A stretch of 9,124 bases of DNA from Bacteroidaceae bacterium. Lineage in GTDB: Bacteria > Bacteroidota > Bacteroidia > Bacteroidales > Bacteroidaceae. This document shows, piece by piece, positions 5,623 to 9,124 of this stretch. The notes under the pieces are model-generated. The model saw only the letters and a program-made list of their open reading frames with translations. It made no database searches and had not been told where the DNA came from. Position 1 is the first letter of the stretch; each line of letters begins with the position of its first letter. The stretch lies in the NCBI GenBank assembly GCA_017557475.1, contig JAFYYO010000397.1:1-9124 (forward strand), written 5' to 3'. A program made the translations under genes and the position numbers.

Positions 5623-6099
5623 ATGAAACAGAAATTACTATCGTTCTGCCTACTGCTTTTCAGCATCACTATGATGGCTCAGCAACAACAGCAAGGCAAG
5701 TTCAATCCACAAGAGTTCAAGGCAAAGCTCGAGAGCTATGTGACAGCCGAAGCAGGTTTCACGCAAGCTGAGGCACAAGCCTTCTACCCCATCTACTTCG
5801 AGATGAAGGGCAAACAGAGAGGGTTGCAACGCCAAATCTTCCAACTCAAGAAGAATGCTCCGCAAACCGGTGCCGACAAGGACTACGCTATTATCATCCA
5901 GAAGGTCAAAGACTTAGGCGTAGAGATGGCCAAGCTGGAGGTTAACTATTACAAGAAGATGTGTACGGTGGTTCCACCGCAGAAAGTATACAAGGCAATG
6001 TGCGCTGAAGACCAGTTCCACAGAAAAATGCTGGAAGGATTTGGCGGACAACAAGACAGGCCTCGCAGGGGAGGTCCTAGACCGAAACAGAATAAATAA
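5623..6099 (+). CDS. Periplasmic Spy/CpxP-like helical protein
   Basis: 158 residues with a signal peptide (KQK, hydrophobic core, probable cleavage after MMA19) followed by QQQQQ. The mature part is almost all predicted helix: FTQAEAQAFYPIYFEMKGKQ (the LTxxQ-like first helix), a basic helix RGLQRQIFQLKK, a long helix IIIQKVKDLGVEMAKLEVNYYKKM, then VVPPQKVYKAMCAEDQFHRKML. This helical order resembles the Spy/CpxP/ZraP/CnrX fold of periplasmic chaperones and stress or metal sensors. The tail (about 141-158) is rich in G, R, P and Q and may be disordered. Two cysteines and one histidine cluster in the last third (MC at the third helix end, MCAEDQFH), possible metal or redox sites. It is last in the sigma/anti-sigma operon, 4 bp after the membrane gene, suggesting a sensor or a chaperone of the same response. 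The fold is inferred from pattern, not alignment. Confidence 0.75.
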   Translation: MKQKLLSFCLLLFSITMMAQQQQQGKFNPQEFKAKLESYVTAEAGFTQAEAQAFYPIYFEMKGKQRGLQRQIFQLKKNAPQTGADKDYAIIIQKVKDLGVEMAKLEVNYYKKMCTVVPPQKVYKAMCAEDQFHRKMLEGFGGQQDRPRRGGPRPKQNK

Positions 6100-6129
6100 C
6101 AGGCTTTAAGGTAAAAAGAAGTTTCGGCG

Positions 6130-6175
6130 GAAGAGCAGATATGCATAAGAGCATTTTCTGCTCTTCTTATTTTTA
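6130..6175 (+). terminator. Terminator closing the ECF operon
   Basis: Perfect 10-bp stem GAAGAGCAGA (6130-6139) with TCTGCTCTTC (6157-6166), a loop containing a small inner stem ATGC/GCAT (6141-6144, 6151-6154), then a T-rich run (TTATTTTTATT). On the minus strand the T-rich stretch is offset from the hairpin, so it would serve the convergent oxidoreductase gene less well. Confidence 0.8.
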
Positions 6176-6205
6176 TTCCCTCCCTCTCTATATTGCGTTT
6201 CCTTG

Positions 6206-7633
6206 CTACAAAGACCGGGCTGCCTTATACCCGCTCTCCAAAGAGACGGGCAAACCACCCGACATAAATGTCCTCATCCCGGCAAAGTGCAGGCCACGAA
6301 TAGTGCGGCTCTTGGCGGGAACATGGAAAGGATTCTGCTTGGCATGCCAAATGCTCATATATCCGCCCCTGTAGCAGTTGCAATACCGTTCGTAGGTAAT
6401 GGGCGTAGCAAGGTCAGCAATTACTATATTGCCATCTATTTCCGGGAGATAGGCCGACAAGATCTGCTGCGCTTCTTGCATGAAGGCTTGCTTCTTGGCA
6501 GAATAAGTGCCATCGTTCTTAGCCGCATTCCAGTAATCGTAGGTGTCGCCCTGAAAGAGAACCGTCAGCGAAGAGCAGCCATCGGGAGCATAGCCGTCCT
6601 GACCACTATGGTGGTATACCCAAAGCGTCGTGTATTCCTGACCAGCCATCTTGACAGACTCTTTCATATGAATGCGCAAGGCAAAAGGCAGATAGCTTAG
6701 GTCTTTCTTCACCCCAAGCGAAAGAAGCGAACAGTGTTCAGAGTCAACGCCCTTTGCCAGTTTAGTAGCCCACTTCTCCTGTAGCGGCTGGTCAAAAAGC
6801 GTTCGCAATGCCGTGCAAGTGTCCATAGCCACAATCACATAGTCGGCCGGCTCCAAAACTCCGTTCACCATTACCCCTCTTACCTGACCTTCACTGATGC
6901 TGACCTTCTCCACTTTTGTGTTATAGACAATATGGCAACCAGCTTGCAGGACGGTCTGCTCCATGTTGTCAGCCAAACGTCTCGACCCTCCTGTGGGATA
7001 GCCATTATCCCCATAAGTATATCCCACCAAAGTGCCAATAAGTGAAAGGGCATTTTGCTCTAGGTTCAAGACAGAGGAAAGCATCTCCTTAACGTATGGA
7101 TTCCTGAACCGCTCGACATACTGTCGCGTAGAGGTGCGCAACAGACGATACATCAGCGGAACAAAGACGGGCAACATAGTGACTCTCTTTGCCCAGTCCA
7201 AAAGTCCATGTGGTGCAGGCATATAAGTAGCGATGATTCTCACATGACGGCGAAGGGCAAGGATAGCCTTGCGGTCTTCAGGAGCGAAGTCGATGAGTTC
7301 TTGCACGAGATGGTTGATATCGCACCAAAGATGCAGAGACACGTCTCCGCTTTTGAACACAAACACAGGGTCGGCATAAACCACATGATTGTTTGCCTGC
7401 AATGCACCCGTCTCAACCCATCTCTTGTGGAAAGGTTGGAAACGCGGCGAACTTCCTACCAGCCAATGGATGCCACCATCGAATGTAAAGCCGCGACGAA
7501 TCCAGCTAGTAGAGACACCGCCAGGGCAATTACCCTGCTCATACACAGTCACTTCAAAGCCTTTACGCCGCGAATAGAACGCGGCAGACAATCCGGCTAT
7601 TCCAGCTCCTATTACAATTACCTTTTTCGGCAT
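6206..7633 (-). CDS. CrtI/phytoene-desaturase-like FAD-dependent oxidoreductase
   Basis: 475-residue flavoprotein of the phytoene dehydrogenase/carotenoid isomerase/retinol saturase superfamily (COG1233 type), which reduces, oxidises or isomerises polyene or lipid substrates. The N-terminal Rossmann motif is GAGIAG (9-14) with the ribose-binding E32, then CPGGVSTSWIRRGFTFDGGIHW, a family hallmark following the FAD fold. The middle carries YGDNGYPTGGSRRLADNM. The C-terminal FAD-contacting segment is GLHFAGMRTFMSGGLPVSLESGYKAA (about 447-472), close to the family signature. Start ATG at 7633 has a good Shine-Dalgarno, AAGGA (7644-7640 on the minus strand), six bases away and overlapping the mazG stop. 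No carotenoid synthesis genes (crtB, crtE) are in the window, so a carotenoid role is unproven; the substrate could be another isoprenoid or lipid. Co-transcribed with mazG. Confidence 0.9.
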   Translation of the reverse strand: MPKKVIVIGAGIAGLSAAFYSRRKGFEVTVYEQGNCPGGVSTSWIRRGFTFDGGIHWLVGSSPRFQPFHKRWVETGALQANNHVVYADPVFVFKSGDVSLHLWCDINHLVQELIDFAPEDRKAILALRRHVRIIATYMPAPHGLLDWAKRVTMLPVFVPLMYRLLRTSTRQYVERFRNPYVKEMLSSVLNLEQNALSLIGTLVGYTYGDNGYPTGGSRRLADNMEQTVLQAGCHIVYNTKVEKVSISEGQVRGVMVNGVLEPADYVIVAMDTCTALRTLFDQPLQEKWATKLAKGVDSEHCSLLSLGVKKDLSYLPFALRIHMKESVKMAGQEYTTLWVYHHSGQDGYAPDGCSSLTVLFQGDTYDYWNAAKNDGTYSAKKQAFMQEAQQILSAYLPEIDGNIVIADLATPITYERYCNCYRGGYMSIWHAKQNPFHVPAKSRTIRGLHFAGMRTFMSGGLPVSLESGYKAARSL

Positions 7634-7643
7634 TTACATTCCT

Positions 7644-8432
7644 TTATGCTTCCATCTTCTTTGCCTCGTCCCAAAGAGCATCCATCTGGGCAAGCGTCAT
7701 TTCCTTGAGTTCGAGTCCTTGCTCCTTTGCTTTCCGCTCCACATAATTAAAGCGACGGATGAACTTCTGATTTGTGTGCTCAAGGGCATTGTCGGGATTG
7801 ATGTGGTAAAGCCTTGCCGCATTGATGAGACTGAACAGAAAGTCACCATACTCAGCCGTTTGCTTCTCCATATTGTCTTCCTTCGAAAGTTCTGCCTGAA
7901 GTTCGCCAAGCTCTTCTCTCACCTTGTCCCAGACATCTTCCTTCTTGTCCCAATCGAAGCCGACAGCCCTCGCCTTATCTTGAATACGATAGGCTTTGAT
8001 GAGGGATGGAAGCGAATTGGGGACGCCTCCCAGAACCGTCTTGTTGCCGTCCTTCTCCTTCTGCTTGATTTGTTCCCAAGCCATCACTACATCGCCAGCC
8101 GTCTTAGCCACAGCATCGCCATAAACATGAGGATGACGAAAGATTAGCTTGTCGCAAAGTTTATTGCAAACGTCGGCTATGTCGAACTGACCTTTCTCGC
8201 TGGCAATCTTTGCGTAGAAGACAATGTGGAGCAGGACATCGCCCAATTCCTTTTCGATGTTGTTCACATCATCCTTCAGTAGAGCATCGCAAAGCTCAAA
8301 CGTCTCCTCTATTGTGTTAGGTCGAAGACTCTCGTTGCTCTGTTTGTGATCCCAAGGACATTTCTCTCTAAGGTTATCCATCACATCGAGCAAGCGACCA
8401 AAAGCCTGCAACTTCTCTTCTCTAGTGTTCAT
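7644..8432 (-). CDS. mazG: Nucleoside triphosphate pyrophosphohydrolase MazG
   Basis: Cytosolic all-alpha NTP pyrophosphohydrolase that converts (d)NTPs to NMP and pyrophosphate, a house-cleaning enzyme also linked to ppGpp control in E. coli. 262 residues matches the two-domain MazG class. The N-terminal domain has the hallmark CPWD (25-28) and the Mg-binding pattern E42-E43-x-x-E46 with E62-x-x-D65 (IEETFEL, KELGDVLLHIVFYAKIA). The C-terminal domain, about residues 165-230, repeats the fold with EELGELQAEL and EYGDFLFSLINAARLYHINPDNALE. The linker holds VLGGVPNSLPSLIKAYRIQDKARAVGFDWD, strongly conserved in the family. It is first in a two-gene unit with the FAD oxidoreductase, and divergent from the sigma gene at 8664. 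Confidence 0.96.
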   Translation of the reverse strand: MNTREEKLQAFGRLLDVMDNLREKCPWDHKQSNESLRPNTIEETFELCDALLKDDVNNIEKELGDVLLHIVFYAKIASEKGQFDIADVCNKLCDKLIFRHPHVYGDAVAKTAGDVVMAWEQIKQKEKDGNKTVLGGVPNSLPSLIKAYRIQDKARAVGFDWDKKEDVWDKVREELGELQAELSKEDNMEKQTAEYGDFLFSLINAARLYHINPDNALEHTNQKFIRRFNYVERKAKEQGLELKEMTLAQMDALWDEAKKMEA

Positions 8433-8468
8433 ATTGACTTAAGTGTCTATTTCTTCTTAAAAACTGCA

Positions 8469-8504
8469 CAAAGTTAAGCGTTTTTGTGCAAAACGCCCTG
8501 CAAA
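8469..8504 (-). promoter_or_regulatory. Probable promoter of the mazG unit
   Basis: On the minus strand TAACTTTG (8476-8469) matches TAnnTTTG exactly and is followed by TGC. A TTTG at 8504-8501 could be the -33 element, but its spacing (24 bases) is longer than in the plus-strand promoters, so only the -7 call is good. A start near 8462 would leave about 30 bases of leader before the ATG. A perfect GCGTTTT/AAAACGC inverted repeat (8478-8484, 8490-8496) lies between the two elements and could bind a regulator. Confidence 0.5.
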
Positions 8505-8548
8505 TCGTACTTTTTCGTTGCACAAAACGTAAAAAAATGTAGAAAATC

Positions 8549-8580
8549 CTTGCAGATATAAAGAAAAAACCATTACTTTG
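8549..8580 (+). promoter_or_regulatory. Bacteroidota-type promoter for the second ECF sigma gene
   Basis: CTTGCA (8549-8554), 18 bases, TTACTTTG (8573-8580) followed by CATCG. Same architecture as the promoters at 1854 and 4266. Start predicted near 8587, giving a leader of about 77 bases before ATG 8664. Confidence 0.72.
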
Positions 8581-8663
8581 CATCGTCAAAACAATAATTA
8601 ACGCACTAAAACCGTTTGCCTATCGACTAAAAACATTACTCCAAAACCAAAGTTTGAGACGTA

Positions 8664-9124
8664 ATGAATCAATTATCTGCAATGACCGACCATGAGTTGG
8701 TAGTATTGTATGAAGAAGGTAACGATAGTGCATTTGATGTTTTGCTTGAGCGCCATCAAGCGTACATTTATTCCTATATCCTCTTTCTGGTAAAGGATGC
8801 CGATGCTGCGAACGATTTCTTTCAAGACACGTTCCAGCGTGCCATTGTTGCCATTCGCAGCCACAAGTATCAGACAAGCGGCAAGTTCAGCGCTTGGCTG
8901 ACTCGCATCGCCCATAACCTCATCCTCGATCAAGGTCGTAAGAGCGAAACCACACAGACCGTTCGTGAAGACCAAGTAAGCCCCAAAGCCTTGAACAGCC
9001 TGCGTTTGAGCGATGCCACTCGCGAAGACGAGATGATCGATCACCAGACTCGCGAAAGCATTCGTCACTTGCTCGATTACTTGCCAGCACCTCAAAGGGA
9101 GGTCGTAATGATGCGATTCTACGA
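8664..9124 (+). CDS. ECF-type RNA polymerase sigma factor, 3'-truncated by window edge
   Basis: The frame opens at ATG 8664 and stays open to the last base, giving 153 complete codons. Region 2 covers about residues 27-93: LLERHQAYIYSYILFLVKDA, then DAANDFFQDTFQRAIVAI for core binding, and GKFSAWLTRIAHNLILDQGRK for promoter recognition. A linker rich in S, T, D and E follows, and region 4 begins at about 138 with LLDYLPAPQREVVMMRFY before the window ends. An internal ATG at residue 7 (MTDHELV) is an alternative start that many related proteins would align with. It has its own primary-type promoter, so unlike the sigma gene at 4707 it is probably made constitutively. Sigma identity is firm; its regulon and any anti-sigma lie outside the window. 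Confidence 0.93.
   Translation, partial: MNQLSAMTDHELVVLYEEGNDSAFDVLLERHQAYIYSYILFLVKDADAANDFFQDTFQRAIVAIRSHKYQTSGKFSAWLTRIAHNLILDQGRKSETTQTVREDQVSPKALNSLRLSDATREDEMIDHQTRESIRHLLDYLPAPQREVVMMRFY

Noticed and set aside
6203..6700. 165-codon plus-strand frame opposite the FAD oxidoreductase
   Set aside because: Antisense to a gene with clear FAD motifs; no domain of its own.
1..9124. tRNA, rRNA, transposase, integrase or phage genes
   Set aside because: Looked for on both strands; no cloverleaf, rRNA-like stretch or recombinase motif was seen.

Overview
The window looks like chromosomal DNA of a Bacteroidales bacterium, most likely Prevotellaceae (Prevotella/Segatella/Xylanibacter-like). Reasons: promoters of the Bacteroidota type (a -7 element like TAnnTTTG rather than an E. 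coli -10), a fasciclin-domain SusD-neighbourhood-type lipoprotein, a small protein ending in a type IX secretion (T9SS)-like sorting domain, ECF sigma factors of the Bacteroidota kind, moderate GC, and short degenerate tandem repeats. The genus is an inference; no rRNA or marker gene is present.

Layout. 1-1290: 3' part of a MATE-family exporter whose last codons lie inside a GC-rich palindromic repeat. It overlaps by one base the start of a YfcE/MJ0936-type metallophosphoesterase (1290-1778). 1779-1918: AT-rich leader with a degenerate heptamer repeat and a promoter. 1919-4024: large lipoprotein with two FAS1 (fasciclin) domains; its signal peptide is itself encoded by a 7-nt tandem repeat. 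4025-4315: gene-free stretch holding a striking five-unit, 22-bp-period array of small palindromes (4071-4175), then a promoter. 4316-4618: a 100-residue exported protein that is little more than a signal peptide plus a T9SS-like C-terminal domain, followed by a clear terminator. 4707-6099: a three-gene operon of ECF sigma factor, single-pass membrane protein (probable anti-sigma) and periplasmic Spy/CpxP-like protein, closed by a second terminator. On the minus strand, 8432-6206: mazG followed 10 bp later by a CrtI/phytoene-desaturase-like FAD oxidoreductase. 8433-8663: divergent promoter region. 8664-9124: a second ECF sigma factor, cut off by the window end.

How the genes work together. 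The clearest functional unit is sigma/anti-sigma/CpxP-like, whose gene order resembles envelope-stress or metal-sensing systems such as CnrYXH, in which a periplasmic helical sensor and a membrane anti-sigma control an ECF sigma factor. Three plus-strand promoters (before the fasciclin gene, the small sorting-domain gene and the second sigma gene) share the architecture CTTGCA-N18-T(T/A)(A/T)CTTTGC, whereas the ECF operon has no such promoter. That suggests transcription by an alternative sigma factor, possibly its own product. The remaining genes look like unrelated housekeeping or surface functions.

The most unusual content is non-coding or repeat-derived: the 22-bp palindrome array, the heptamer repeat in a lipoprotein signal sequence (a candidate phase-variation tract), and the palindromic element that supplies both the MATE C-terminus and a perfect Shine-Dalgarno sequence for the next gene.
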